Assembly (NCBI GenBank): GCA_033807775.1
Contig: CM066322.1
Span: 17,101,001 to 17,165,000, forward strand
DNA: 64,000 bases
DNA from: Saussurea involucrata
Lineage: Eukaryota; Streptophyta; Magnoliopsida; Asterales; Asteraceae
Direction of reading: 5' to 3'
Below the pieces are notes generated by a model. The model ran no database searches. It was given only the letters and a program-made list of their open reading frames with translations, and was not told the DNA's origin. Within the stretch, counting starts at the first letter, position 1; every line of letters starts with the position of its first letter. A program made the position numbers and the translations under genes. This document shows, in pieces, positions 11,105 to 22,639 of the stretch.

Positions 11105-11220
11105 CTTAGCTCCCCCTTGACTTATGAACCTCTGTAGATTCAGCAAGGTCTCCTTTTTCGCTCCCCCTTGATCTAACAACCTCTGTAGATCAAGTATCTT
11201 CTTCTGCTCCCCCTTGACCT
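11105..11220 (-). promoter_or_regulatory. Repeated polypurine-tract-like motifs
   Basis: Three copies of CTCCCCCTTGA (TCAAGGGGGAG on the minus strand) are spaced about 50 bp apart, two of them followed by ACCTCTGTAGAT. This resembles the multi-polypurine-tract region described for Sireviruses. Confidence 0.6.
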
Positions 11221-11409
11221 ATGCTTGGTTCAGAATAAGATAAGTTGTGCACAGAACATAGGTCAAGATTATCAGAGGTTCTGTAGAGGTCGTCAGAGAT
11301 TCTGAGCAGACCTTACAGAAGCTCTGTGATATCAAGAACTATTGAAGATTTAAGAATTTACATACAAAAAATAATAAATAAACAAAAATATTTACAAAAT
11401 ATACAGTAT

Positions 11410-12327
11410 CTAAGTTATACTTACAGAGGTTTTGGTTACCCATATACGTATGGGTCCTATTGTATGAAACGCCTTTATGCATTTGTCATACATACCATAA
11501 ATGAAAAGCTTTTTGTCTTTTTGAGCATTTTGAACAGGTATAGAGCCTTTCACTATCCAAACCTTTTTCACCTTTTTAAAAGTTTGATTAACTAATTTGT
11601 CCAACCTATGATCATGCAAAAATTTCAATGTTGAGGTCTGAAGTTTTGAAAACATATTTGGCTTAAAAGATCCTTCAAAATTAATTTTCTTGATCCGTTT
11701 AGCAAAAATATTCTTTTTCCTTAAATTTTCCTCAAGCATCTTTTGGAGATTAGATTTGCATCTTTTCTCCAACATGATTTCAGTTGATAAATTAGAGAGT
11801 CTTTTTGTTAGTTTGGATATTTCTGTTTTAAAAATCCTTCTCTCTCTTTCAAAGTCATCTCTTTGACTTAAATCTTGAAATCTTTGAATCTTCAACTGTT
11901 CAGATTCTTTTATTTCAGAATCAGATTCTTTCCTTTCTTTTTCAAGGATATTCTGCAATTCTGAGATTTTACATGTAAGCTCCATAGACTTTGTTTCAAG
12001 AACAGCTCTCTTCTCTTCATAATTTCCTCTTTCATTGACCACAATCTTTTCAAAATTGGAAATTAGTTTAGAGAAGTTTAAACATTTTAGTTCAAGTCTT
12101 TTCTTTTCTTCAACTGACACAGATAAGTTCCTTTTTAGTTCAAGATTTTCACAGTTTAAGATTTTAACAGATTCTTCAAGTTTAGCAATTTTATCAGAAA
12201 TAATAAAAATGCTTTTGTTCTTTTCATCTAGTTCTTTTTCAAGAGAAGGAATTATTTTGCGAAAATTTGTGCTGAGTTTTGAATAAAAAATTGAATCAGC
12301 ATCACCACAAAATTTCATTCTAGACAT
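11410..12327 (-). CDS. Coiled-coil Gag-like protein of the Copia-like element
   Basis: A complete 305-residue frame from a true ATG about 190 bp downstream of the primer-binding site. It is Lys/Glu/Leu-rich with long heptad-like stretches from about residue 25 to 195, then a basic C-terminal part. I see no CCHC zinc knuckle, protease or integrase signature, so if this is Gag it has lost its C-terminal half together with pol. The position (first ORF after the PBS) and the coiled coil fit Sirevirus Gag, which is known for coiled coils. It could also be an unrelated captured coding segment. Confidence 0.5.
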   Translation of the reverse strand: MSRMKFCGDADSIFYSKLSTNFRKIIPSLEKELDEKNKSIFIISDKIAKLEESVKILNCENLELKRNLSVSVEEKKRLELKCLNFSKLISNFEKIVVNERGNYEEKRAVLETKSMELTCKISELQNILEKERKESDSEIKESEQLKIQRFQDLSQRDDFERERRIFKTEISKLTKRLSNLSTEIMLEKRCKSNLQKMLEENLRKKNIFAKRIKKINFEGSFKPNMFSKLQTSTLKFLHDHRLDKLVNQTFKKVKKVWIVKGSIPVQNAQKDKKLFIYGMYDKCIKAFHTIGPIRIWVTKTSVSIT

Positions 12328-12503
12328 TTTAAATGAGGTTTTTAACGAAAGAAACAGTTTCTATGATGTTACCAGATCGAATAAATCGAAAATGGCAGTA
12401 AAACAGAATCTGTTTTTAGGAATGAAGAACAGGTTAAAACCAGATAATTTCTATCAAAAATCTTGTAAAAACGAGGATCGCTTGATATTGAAAATCAAGC
12501 TAC

Positions 12504-12515
12504 GCTCTGATACCA
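12504..12515 (-). promoter_or_regulatory. Primer-binding site of the Copia-like element
   Basis: The minus strand reads TGGTATCAGAGC, complementary to the 3' end of plant initiator-Met tRNA, two bases inside the LTR. Confidence 0.85.
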
Positions 12516-12517
12516 AT

Positions 12518-13372
12518 TGTTGGTTCCCGTTTTGCTTATACAAGATTATCAGATCTATTAGTTCGAGTTTATGTTTGATGCGGAAGCGTATTTGAAGAAC
12601 TAACAGATATGTTTGATAGATTTTGAACACACAATATCAAATAAACAGTGAAAAGAACAGATTTATAGTACAAAGACCCACTGTATTTAATATATCAAGA
12701 ACACTTAGAACAGATTTGACGCTAATTGTGTGCAAGTGTTTTGTGTAAACCGGTAAAGTGTTAAAATGGTGTTAGGAAGAACTAAACATTAGTCTTCCTT
12801 TTATACTACTCTAAGGGGACCATAAAGCATGAGCTACTGTTTAGAACGGATGGCATGAATAGTTGAACGGACGACATGAACAGTTGAACGTGCTGTATTG
12901 CATTTAATGTCGCATACGTCTATTATGTACTAAGCCCTATTGAGTCCACTCATAGTTTGACACGTTGAAGTTGGACAGGGCACGTTGCCATGCAAGTTGA
13001 TGAACAGGTCAGGAACAGTAGCAAGATATTATAAATATCTTCCAAGTCTTTAGAGAGGACCACAGAGGCTCTGTAAGGTGTTACAGAGGTTCTGCGGTCT
13101 GGTCCTTTGTAGAGTAGTCTTCACTGGGTTCCTTGTCTTCTGAAGTTGTCTGCAGAGGCTCTGTTATCGGTGACAGAGGTTCTGAGGTCTTGATCTTCTG
13201 TAGCGTTCTTCTGTAGTTTCTTCGGTCTTTGATTACTCTTGATCAAACTTCCTTTGTTTCTTCTGTGATGCGCGACAGAGCTTCTGTTGTATTCAGCAGA
13301 GCTTCTGTGGAAGTTCTTCTGTACTTGGCCATTTTTCAATACTTCTAATATTTCAGAATATTGGAGCTAACA
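12518..13372 (-). repeat. LTR of the Copia-like element (5' LTR in its own orientation)
   Basis: Direct repeat of 8657-9511, about 1-1.5 percent diverged by eye. Confidence 0.9.
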
Positions 13373-14165
13373 CTTTCTTCTTTGGTCTGGATTCTTGAGT
13401 CTGAAACTGTGTTTCAATGAGTTCTTCACCACATTTCCTTTAAAAGTGTGTTTGAGGGTTTTGCTTGTATAAACCGATTTAAGGGATCAAAAGGGGATTA
13501 AGTGAGTGTTTTATGGTTGGGAAATGAACCCAGTTGTGTGCTTAATCAACTCTTGGGTAAAAATCGGATTTCTAATCACTTTTGGAAATTAGTTTTTCAT
13601 CCAGACCTTAGTTTTCGGACGTCGCTCGTCCGGACAGTAGTGTCCGGACAATGGAGGTTTCCGGTTAGGGCTCGTAGGTATCCGGGTATCGTTGGTATCC
13701 GGGTTAGTGCGTTTAACTCAGGTCTCCGGATGAGACATCCGGAAAGTAGGTGCAACCGGAAAGTGGTTGCGTCCGGATAGTGGGTCTGGAAAGTTCCTGC
13801 GTTCGGATAGTGTTAGTGTCCGGATAGTGTTAGCGTTCGAATAGTGTTAATGTCCGGAAAGTGTTTAATGGACAGTAGGGTCAGATCGCTTGAACTGATA
13901 CGAATCTAATGCCCTTAGGTGTTCGATTGGATTAGCTTGGAGATATTTAAGAAGTGCGTTCAACGTTAACCAAAGGTGAGTTCTCTCAACCCTTCTATGA
14001 CGTACTATGTTTTACTGATTATGGTTTCTTTTACGAGCATGAACTGTTTTATAAATGTCACGCATGTTTTCCATAAACTGCATGTTTTATTTAAAGAAGT
14101 ATATTCAGCAAATGAATGATGCTTGGAGTTTTCATGAATATGATTTCAATACGTTATGTGCATGC

Positions 14166-15096
14166 TGTTAATGCCAAAAATCGCACCAAAGGGACAACTT
14201 AAGGTCGATGTGGACTTAATCAACTAAAGAAAGGATCTTTCGACGAAACGTGCGACGAGGATAAAAAATAAAGGAGACAAGGGATTTGATGACGCAGGAA
14301 AAACCTCAACGAGGAAAAAACCTGCGGACGACAGCGGATGTCGTCGCTGCACTATGGTCGCCAATCAGGGGCGATGTCCTTGGTACTGGTGTCGATCGTA
14401 CGATGATTACAATACAAATGAAGAAAATGCTTCGAAATGTAAAGTACAAGTGTTTGAAATGTAAAACAGGTGTTTGTCGTGTGTGAATACAAAGTGTAAA
14501 CAACTGTTGATCGAGGGCTGTTGTCGTGCGTTGAGAGCATTAACTTGAGCTTCTCTTCGTGTGTTCTTGAGTTCGCTGAATGATTCTGGCCTTCAGTACT
14601 TGATTTCCAGAGTTTGAGTGTTCTTTTTTGTGAGTTCGGATGTTTTTCTCTGCTGTTCGATGATGTTCACCGATGTTTTTCTCATGATCTAGCTTGTTTT
14701 TTATAGCCTTCGGGTCGTTAATTAGCTCCATGAATGCTCTTATTAACGGCTACAACGGTCGAAAACGGTCGCCGGAGTGAATATCCATAATGATCTTCGT
14801 TCGTTACGGCTGCCGGCTGTTAATGGCTTTGACTCCTGCATTAAACACTTAACAAACGTAACAGTCATGGTTAACGTTAGCTTAGGCCGAGGTTGCATGG
14901 TCTTACACGACGGTCGTGCGGGACGGGCGACGCTATGGTCGAGCGTCGTGAGGAACGTTCGACTTACCTTTCACGAGGAATGACGGATGTTTTCTGGGTT
15001 CTTGTCGAGACCTTATCTTAATACAAGATATAGTTCAAAATCATGCGTCTTACCTGTTCTGGTCGTGGTCGTACGACGTGATTTTTTGCCCAAACA
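14166..15096 (-). repeat. LTR of Tat-like copy A
   Basis: Direct repeat of 19760-20690. A TATAAAA-type box on the minus strand lies near 14698-14706. Confidence 0.9.
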
Positions 15097-15454
15097 GTTT
15101 GCCCCCAAAATTTGAAAGAAGGATGGCAAATTCGAGTTTAAATTTTGTCAATCAGACGTGTAAGAAATAAGATAAGGGTTGAAAATTACCTTAGTCACCT
15201 TAGAACTAGACTGATCCGCCTCTAACTGAACGAGAAGTTGGAAGGGGAACGAGGTCGTGACGTCATGCTGACGTACGATCGTGCTTACCAGCTGTCGATG
15301 CCAAGTGTCGATGATCCGTGCGGGTATGCGAAAGGACGGGGATGCGTGGCAATCATCTGAAGGACTCGATCTGACGCGATCTCTTGCATAAATCAGGACC
15401 TTGACGGATCATTTCCTTGTTTCGTCTTTGAAGAGTTCATTCAGATAGAGATTT

Positions 15455-16486
15455 TGCTTTGATTTTCTTAAAGTCGAGGATGATAGCTCCGTGGGAGATA
15501 TCTTCGAAGGCGTGGATCGCGATTGACGCGATGTTTGTGATTCCTGCGCATCTGGCGACGATGTTGTTTGCGATTCTTGCGCATCTGGCGACGATGTCGT
15601 TTGTGATTCTTGCGCATCTGGCGACGATGTCTTCTGCTGCCACGTCGACCCTTTCATCAGCCGACATGGGCGAGGGTGTAAGGACGGGAGAGAACGAGGA
15701 GCTTATGGTGATCAACTTTGCATTGTCGCCGACCCTCTTGATTGACTACGTCCTCGTCAGGACGAAGTCACTTCCGCTTCTGGAGGAATATCAGCTCTTA
15801 TCTTTCAAGGAGCGTTTTCAAGGGATCTCTGTCGAAGAGATCGGATTGTGTTTAGCCGAACTGGCGCGACACCAGCAAGTTCTGCGCTTTCGGCGACGGT
15901 GACGAAACCGGTGTCCAAGGTGTTGACCCCAACGTCTGCCGACAAGGGCGATGGGTCATCGACCGAAGTCATGACGGTCAACTTTACATTGCCGTCTGGC
16001 TTTATGGCGGATTGTGTCCTAGACGGGACGACGTTGTTTCCTCATCTGGGGAAATATTTGTTCCCGTCTTTCAGGGAGCGCTTTCACGGAGTTCCTACCA
16101 GAGAAATGGGATCTCAGGCTGCCGGTCTGGCGTTCACAGTAAGCGTCAATCTTTCATGACTCGTTTCATTCGTTGTTGTCGTTTATCGTTGTCCGTTGTT
16201 CATTGTCTAATGTGTTCTCATCTATTTTCAGACGTTTTAGTCGTCTTTGGCGTTGTATGCCGAGATGTCGAGAGTCGAGGAGTTAGTGGTGTCTGCTTTG
16301 AAAAGAGAGGAAGCGGCGTTAGAAAGGGAGAGGTCGGCTCTGGCGCGTGCTGACGAGTTGGCTGTTCAGCTTTTCGATGCTCAGTACGAACTGCAGGTTC
16401 TAAGTCGAACGAAGGAAGTGGCAGATGAAGACCCTCAGGTCGGGACCTCAGGCAAGGATGCGACCGACGTTTCTCCTGCAGTCTAG
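15455..16486 (+). pseudogene. Antisense gene remnant of copy A (truncated)
   Basis: On the strand opposite to gag, this region matches the C-terminal exons of the better-preserved gene at 25830-27893. The pieces are an exon ending at about 16138 (motif SADKG...NFTLPS...RERF.G), a GT-AG intron to about 16230, and a last coiled-coil exon to 16486. The N-terminal transposase-28-like part is missing. The SADxG...FP/S...ERF module occurs twice (about 15655-15860 and 15930-16138), showing an internal duplication. A TAG occurs at the start of the last exon. A threefold 30-39-bp repeat (GCGCATCTGGCGACGATGT) lies at 15530-15640. Confidence 0.6.
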
Positions 16487-16489
16487 AAA

Positions 16490-17285
16490 TTTTTTATTTT
16501 CTTTGTTTTTGCCACTCGACCTGTTGGTGGTCGAGTATGTAGCTAATGGTTTATTCAATGAATATATCTTTTGTTTCGAACTTTATGCTTTATTCAAATC
16601 ATACTGATTATGAATTCGAACATAAAATACATATGAAATCATGCGGCTAAGGCACTCGTTGTCATACGATGAACCGTAAAATATAATAACGTGCGATTAA
16701 AGCATCCATTTAGGGTATGAAAGTTAAGAAACTTAGGGGTAAAGTCGTTTAGGCTTTGCGATTGTACGACTAGATCGTACGATGGATTTGAATCGTATGC
16801 CCCTGTGGAGGGATGATCAAGGAAGAAAGTCCTGATCGTCTTTGTCGTGAGACTTTGCGATATTCAAGTCATATAGTAGACTTTGGTGATTACTGTCGTG
16901 CGATTCTGCGATCAGATGATGTCAAGGGTTGGTCGTTGGCTAACCAACGACCCTCCAATGCTTAAGTCAGTAGTCGTTCGTGAGAAAAAATCGTATGAAA
17001 AGAACGAAAAAGGAAGTAAGGAACATACCTTTAGATTCTCTTTTTAGTGGGATATTGCCCCCTGTCGTTTATTATCCTATTCTTTTTGGAGGAAAAGATA
17101 GGTTTTAAATGACAGTATGACACGGTGATCCTGTGAGATATTTTCTTGCGTTGACTATGTTGTCGTGCGACAGGGCACCATAGTAGATTTATCCCTGTGG
17201 AAAAGATATTAATTTATCTGTGAGGTTAGGATAAAAGAGATGAACCTATCGAGGCGTCGTAATTATGCTTGATCCTGCGACTTCA
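16490..17285. other. Spacer between the two genes of copy A
   Basis: Non-coding internal DNA of the retrotransposon, with frequent GTCGTGCGAC or CGTACGA-type motifs. The equivalent spacer of copy B is 25040-25830. Confidence 0.5.
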
Positions 17286-17287
17286 GT

Positions 17288-19657
17288 TTATTTTCGCGGC
17301 TTCAAGGTAGACTTGTAGCACTCACGAGCGACTTTTGGCTCGCTCTTGATCTCCTGGATTCCCCATGGCGTAGGGAATTTCAACATTTGATGATACGTCG
17401 AAGGAACAGTTTTCATATCATGAATCCATGGTCGACCTAAGATGATGTTATAGGCCGACGCACAGTCGATGACGCTGAACTTGGTCTGCTTGTTGACTCC
17501 TCCGGCATAGACGGGCAAAATTATCTCTCCGAAGGTGCTCGTCGCTTCTCCATTGAAACCGACCAAAGTCGTCGAACGTCGGGTGATTTCCGAGCGATCG
17601 ATTCCCATGGCTTTGATGGTGTTGAGAAAAATGACATTTGCTGAGCTGCCCCCGTCGACCAAGACTTGACGAGTTAAACAGTTACCGACCGTGAGTTGAA
17701 TGATCAACCCGTCGTGATGCTTCTGATACGAGTCACCGAGGTCGACGTGGTCGAACACAATCTTCATGGCTTCTAGCTCTAAATCTCCTTTGGGTCTAGA
17801 CGAGCGAGGAATAGGCCGATCATTGGGCGCCTGACTGGCATGACGCTTGGCCGCGGGATACGTCAGACCACACACGTCTGAACCACCGGTGATACAATTA
17901 ACAACTTTTGCATGCTCGGGGGTTGACGGTCGATGGCTATTAGCTGGAATAACGACATCGTCGATGATATCCTTGAGATTTCCTTTCGGGAAGTGATATG
18001 CCAACTCTTTTTTGAGAGCTATGCAATCATCTGTCGCATGACCGTGATCGACATGGAAGTCGCACCACTTTGATTTGTCTTTCTTAGCATCGTCCAGGTC
18101 GGACTTTTTCGGCCATCGAATGGTCGCTTGGGTACTTTTCAGAGCTTCGACTAATTCCTTAGCAGACCCTTTGAATCCGTAAGAGGATATCTTGGGGTAC
18201 TGAGGAAACTTAGTCGCGGTTTTAGCCTCCGCTTTCGTCTTGAAACGAACGTTGGAGATCTGACGCGCGGGTTCGACTTTGGAAATAGCTTTCGTCTTGA
18301 ACTCTGGCTTTCTAAGGCCTAATAACCTCTTGTCGTCTGTATGCTTGCGACGAAAGGCGACATCATCCTCGACCCTCATATATGCTAAGGTTCGAGCTCG
18401 GACGTCTTCGAAATTTTCTGGAGGATACTTGGTCAGGTCGGTGTACAAACCCGAACTATCGTCCAGACCACGCTTATAGGCTTCGATCGCGGTCTTGATG
18501 TCACAATTGCGGATACTGATCATTTCGGCATTGAATCTATTGAAATAACTTCGAATAGACTCATTGGCTTTCTGCACGATGTAATATAGGTCACTGGTCT
18601 GTTTCTCCATTTTGCGACTGCTGGCGAACTGCTGGGAGAATTGGTTAACCAATTCGGCGAACGACCCGATGGACTTGGGTTTGAGATTGATTAACCATTG
18701 GAGAGTTGGACCAGTGAGAGTTGCTCCGAAACTCTTGCACATGCAAACTTCTTGGTACATAAACAGAATTGAGATCGTCCACATGAGCTGTTTGTACTGC
18801 GCTACGTGCTCGGTTGGATCGGTCACACCAGAATACTTGGGTGTGAAAGTGGGGATGTTATACTTCTTTGGGACCTCGACGGTTGCGATCTTGTCGATAA
18901 ACGGCGACGCCTGAAAGCCGGATCGAGGCTCGACATCGACAGGTACGTCTGCCTCAGGCAGTTTGGCTAACAAGGACAGGACGCGCTTATTCTGATCCTC
19001 AAGCATCTTTAAGCGCCGAGCGACGGGATCATTATGATCGAGGGTTTCCCCTGCTTGAGAGTTAACTCCTGAGCTGATGTCATTGCCATGCGATGAACCA
19101 TTGGTGTCCCCATTGAACGGGACAAAATATGGTTGCGATCCATTCTGAAACGACTGCGGCCCATGCTGAAATGGCTACGATCCTTGCTGGAAAGGTTGCG
19201 ATCCACCGTGGAGTGGCTGAGATCCACCTTGAGGTCCATTCTGAAATGGTTGTGACCCCTGCTGGAAAGGCTGCGATCCTTGCAACGGCTGAGACCTATT
19301 ATTCATAGGTGGCGGCCTTATGTGCTGAGGGGGAACCGTCCCGAACTGAGGATTTGGGTTGAACGGCCCTGGCTGCTGATTCTGCATGAATGGACCGGGA
19401 TGCTGATTCTGCGCGGATGGACCTGATCCTGGATTGTGGACGAATGGTCTAGGACCATGCTGGTCGAACGATCCTGGAACTGGGTTCTGTACAAACGGCC
19501 TAGGACCATTCTGAGTTCCGAAAGGATTTCTTAGCCGCGCGATCTCCTCAGTTGCTCTGTGATTCTGCTCCGCCATTGCATTGAGTTGACTCCTAGCAAC
19601 TTCGAGCTCCTGATACATCTGAGCAACGGCCTGCTATGGATTTCCAGGGGCTGCCAT
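17288..19657 (-). pseudogene. Gag-protease of Tat-like copy A
   Basis: ATG at 19657, reading to 17288, about 790 codons. The N-terminus is a helical stretch (QELEVARSQLNAMAEQNH), then a Gln/Pro/Phe-rich repeat region. A Gag domain follows (LQWLINLKPKSIGSFAELV, QFASSRKMEKQTSDLY), then a zinc-knuckle-like CDFH...H...C segment and an aspartic protease with VDGGSSANVIF and ILGRPWIHDM. The frame ends right after the protease, so no RT is encoded. Two in-frame TAG codons (19634-19636 and 19175-19177) fall at Gln codons of the sister copy, leaving 572 codons uninterrupted from 19006. It forms virus-like particles and processes Gag if functional. The protease has Gly at the position that is usually Thr in DTG. 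Confidence 0.8.
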
Positions 19658-19739
19658 TTTTTCTGCAATAGAAAATAGAAGAAACTCCAAGAAACCGTTA
19701 GTAGGGTGCACGTTCGTCGAGGATTTTCTCTAGATGAGG

Positions 19740-19759
19740 TACCACGGATGGCGCCAAAC
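19740..19759 (-). promoter_or_regulatory. Primer-binding site of copy A
   Basis: The minus strand reads GTTTGGCGCCATCCGTGG immediately inside the LTR, matching the site in copy B at about 22539-22557. Confidence 0.75.
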
Positions 19760-20690
19760 TGTTAATGCCAAAAATCGCACCAAAGGGACAACTTAAGGTC
19801 GATGTGGACTTAATCAACTAAAGAAAGGATCTTTCGACGAAACGTGCGACGAGGATAAAAAATAAAGGAGACAAGGGATTTGATGACGCAGGAAAAACCT
19901 CAACGAGGAAAAAACCTGCGGACTACAGTGGATGTCGTCGCTGCACTGTGGTTGTCAATCAGGGGCGATGTCCTTGGTACTGGTGTCGATCGTACGATGA
20001 TTACAATACAAATGAAGAAAATGCTTCGAAATGTAAAGTACAAGTGTTTGAAATGTAAAACAAGTGTTTGTCGTGTGTGAATACAAAGTGTAAACAACTG
20101 TTGACCGAGGGCTGTTGTCGTGCATTGAGAGCGTTAACTTGAGCTTCTCTTCGTGTGTTCTTGAGTTCGCTGAATGATTCTGGCCTTCAGTACTTGATTT
20201 CCAGAGTTTGAGTGTTCTTTTTTGTGAGTTCGGATGTTTTTCTCTGCTGTTCGATGATGTTCGCCGATGTTTTTCTCATGATCTAGCTTGGTTTTTATAG
20301 CCTTCGGGTCGTTAATTAGCTTCATGAATGCTCTTATTAACGGCTACAACGGTTGGAAACGGTCGCCGGAGTGAATATCCATAATGATCTTCGTCCGTTA
20401 CGGCTGCCGGCTGTTAATGGCTTTGACTCCTGCATTAAACACTTAACAAACGTAACAGTCATGGTTAACGTTAGCTTAGGCCGAGGTTGCATGGTCTTAC
20501 GCGACGGTCGTGCGGGACGGGCGACGCTATGGTCGAGCGTCGTGAGGAACGTTCGACTTTCCTTTCATGAGGGACGACGGATGTTTTCTGGGTTCTTGTC
20601 GAGACCTTATCTTAATACAAGATATAGTTCAAAATCATGCGTCTTACCTGTTCTGGTCGTGGTCGTACGACGTGATTTTTTGCCCAAACA
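19760..20690 (-). repeat. LTR of Tat-like copy A (5' LTR in its own orientation)
   Basis: Direct repeat of 14166-15096. Confidence 0.9.
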
Positions 20691-21271
20691 CATGCTATGT
20701 GGGGTCGGTCTGCCCAGTTGGATCAAGGCAGCTTGTAGGAGGGAATTCATTTCCTTCCTACTCTGATATATGGGCAGCTTGTAGGAGGGAATTCATTTCC
20801 TTCCTACTCGGATATGTGGGCAGATTGTAGGAGGGAATTTGTTTCCTTCCTACTCGGATATGTGACTAGTTATGTGATCTTTAACACTGTGCAGTACCAT
20901 AGTTGATGTTTATATGAAGAATGTGAACTATTTCAATGAAATGATTTTATACTGTGATAAATGTTTATGGAGGGAATTCACTAGACCTTTTGGTCTAACC
21001 CTCACTTTTCAAAACTAAACCATTTTCAGGTAAGTGTGTTACGGGTTCTTCTAGTAAGAACTAAGAGATCTGCAAGAAGGATTTGAAGCTTAGAGCGACT
21101 CCAAGATTTTGATTTTGATGACTATAGATAGAGCTCTCGGCTGTGGATTAGAGACTTCCGCTGTCAAGTTTTGTTTAGTATAGGTTGATGATGTTTTAGA
21201 GACAAGTTATTTATGTAATCCGAATGCTTATTCTATGTTAATGCATGTTATGATTTTTGGGACGTTACAAA

Positions 21272-21284
21272 TGGTATCAGAGCC
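21272..21284 (+). promoter_or_regulatory. Primer-binding site of the host Gypsy element
   Basis: TGGTATCAGAGCC two bases after the 5' LTR end (21269), complementary to initiator-Met tRNA. Two further copies of this leader lie at about 29459 and 29656. Confidence 0.85.
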
Positions 21285-21539
21285 TTAGTTTAAGGGATTT
21301 AGGTGACCAGTCGGGCCTAAACTTAAACTGTAAGATGGGGAACACAACCGAGACATAGGATTGCTTCTAGGAACGATCACTGTAAATGCGCTTAGGAATA
21401 AGGTGCCAAGGACAAACGTGTAAGGTAAGTTTGGGATTACACCTGGCTAGTGTAATTACGAACTTACAGGTACATGTGCGTGCTTACAATACCTTACTTA
21501 TATCAAATTTGTTGTGTCATGTCTAGCAAGGATTAATTA

Positions 21540-21610
21540 TCGGTTTCTTTCAGTTTAGCGCTATGACTGGGAGAACTTTGAGGAGCAGGTCAGTGTTTGG
21601 GCAAAAAATC
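21540..21610 (+). other. Putative splice acceptor and gag start of the host element
   Basis: TTTCTTTCAG is followed by an ATG at about 21563 that opens a short basic peptide beginning MTGRTLRSRS. It is interrupted by copy B and, in the duplicated copy near 29950-30003, ends after about 19 codons. It looks like the N-terminus of a chromovirus Gag, now truncated. Confidence 0.4.
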
Positions 21611-22538
21611 CACGTCGCACGACCATAACAGGTAAAACGCACGTCCTGAGCTATATCTTGTATTAAGATAAGGTCTCGACAAGAATCCAGAAAACATCCG
21701 TTGTCCCTCGTGAAAGGTAAGTCGTACGTCCCTCACGACGCTCGACCATAACATCGCCCGTCCCACACGACCGTCCCATACAACCATGCAACCTCGACCA
21801 AAGCTAACGTTAACCTTAACCGTTACGTTTGTTAAGTGTTTAATGCAGGAGTCAAAGCCATTAACAGCCGGCAGCCATAACGGACGAAGAGTATTATGGA
21901 CATTTACTCCGGCGACCGTTTCCAACCGTTGTAGCTGTTGATCAAAGCATTCATGGAGCTAATTAATGGCACGAAGACTATAAAGACCAAGCTAAGTCCT
22001 CATTCTAAGGGAGATCAGTAGACATCCGGCACATATCGGCAAACATCAGCTAACATCATCGAATAGCAGAGAAAAAGCATCTAAACTCATACAGAAGAGC
22101 ACTCAGATTCTGGAAATCAAGTACTGAAGGCCAGAATCCCACAGCGAACTCAAGAACTCAAGTTATCGCTCTCGACGCACGTCAACAGCTCTCGACCAAC
22201 AGTGTTTACACTTTGTATTCACACACGACAAACACCTGTTTTACATTTTAAACACTTGTACTTTACATTTCGAAGCATTTCCTTCATTTGTATTGTAATC
22301 ATTGTACGACTGACGCCAGTACCAAGGACATCGCCCCTGATTGGCGACCATAGTATAGTGACGACACCGACTGTCGCCCGCAGCTTTTTTCCTCGTTGAG
22401 GTTTTTCCTGCGTCATCAAATCTCTTGTCTCATTTATTTTTATCCTCGTCGCACGTCTCGTCGAAAGATCCTTTCTTTAGTTGATTAAGTCCACATCAAC
22501 CTTAAGTTGTCCCTTTGGTCCGATTTTTGGCATTAACA
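21594..22538 (+). repeat. 5' LTR of Tat-like copy B
   Basis: Matches 28375-29320. A TATAAAG box lies at about 21979-21985. Confidence 0.9.
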
Positions 22539-22639
22539 GTTTGGCGCCATCCGTGGGACCTCATCTAGAGAAAATCTTCGACGAACGTGCACCCTACTAA
22601 CGTTTCTTGGAGTTTTCTCTGTTTTCTATTGCAGGAACA

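Larger units (their letters stand above)
8657..13372 (-). mobile_element. Internally deleted Sirevirus-like Copia retrotransposon
   Basis: A 4716-bp element with 855-bp LTRs (8657-9511 and 12518-13372; TGTTGGTTCC...GAGCTAACA) differing at roughly ten sites. Target duplication CTTTC at 8652-8656 and 13373-13377; the intact target is seen in the host 3' LTR near 33768. A primer-binding site TGGTATCAGAGC lies on the minus strand at 12504-12515 beside the right LTR, and a polypurine tract (CCCCCCC on plus) at about 9513-9521. Three further polypurine-like copies (CTCCCCCTTGA on plus) lie at about 11110-11216. An N-terminal coiled-coil Gag-like ORF and a downstream disordered ORF remain. No protease, integrase or RT is present. 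Multiple polypurine tracts and an Met-tRNA primer site are hallmarks of Sireviruses, so I infer a deletion derivative of that lineage. Confidence 0.75.
14166..20690 (-). mobile_element. Tat-like Gypsy element, copy A (gag-protease only)
   Basis: A 6525-bp element in the host 5' LTR, target duplication CATGC at 14161-14165 and 20691-20695. LTRs 14166-15096 and 19760-20690 (931 bp each). A primer site of the TTTGGCGCCATC type lies beside the right LTR at about 19740-19759 and a polypurine tract (TTTTGGGGGC, minus) near 15097-15112. Gag-protease reads on the minus strand and an antisense gene remnant on the plus strand. There is no RT, RNase H or integrase, so the element is non-autonomous. It belongs to the same family as 21594-29320, opposite in orientation. 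Confidence 0.88.
8387..21269 (+). repeat. 5' LTR of the host element, split by two insertions
   Basis: Segments 8387-8656, 13378-14165 and 20696-21269 join to match the 3' LTR in order. The TCCGGA palindrome array lies at about 13612-13870. AAAGGTGAGTT, a splice-donor-like motif, is at 13972-13982. A triplicated GGAGGGAATT...TTCCTTCCTACTC unit lies at about 20735-20860. Confidence 0.9.

Noticed and set aside
21272..21284. Possible tRNA-Met gene
   Set aside because: Only the 3'-end complement is present, next to an LTR; it is a primer-binding site.
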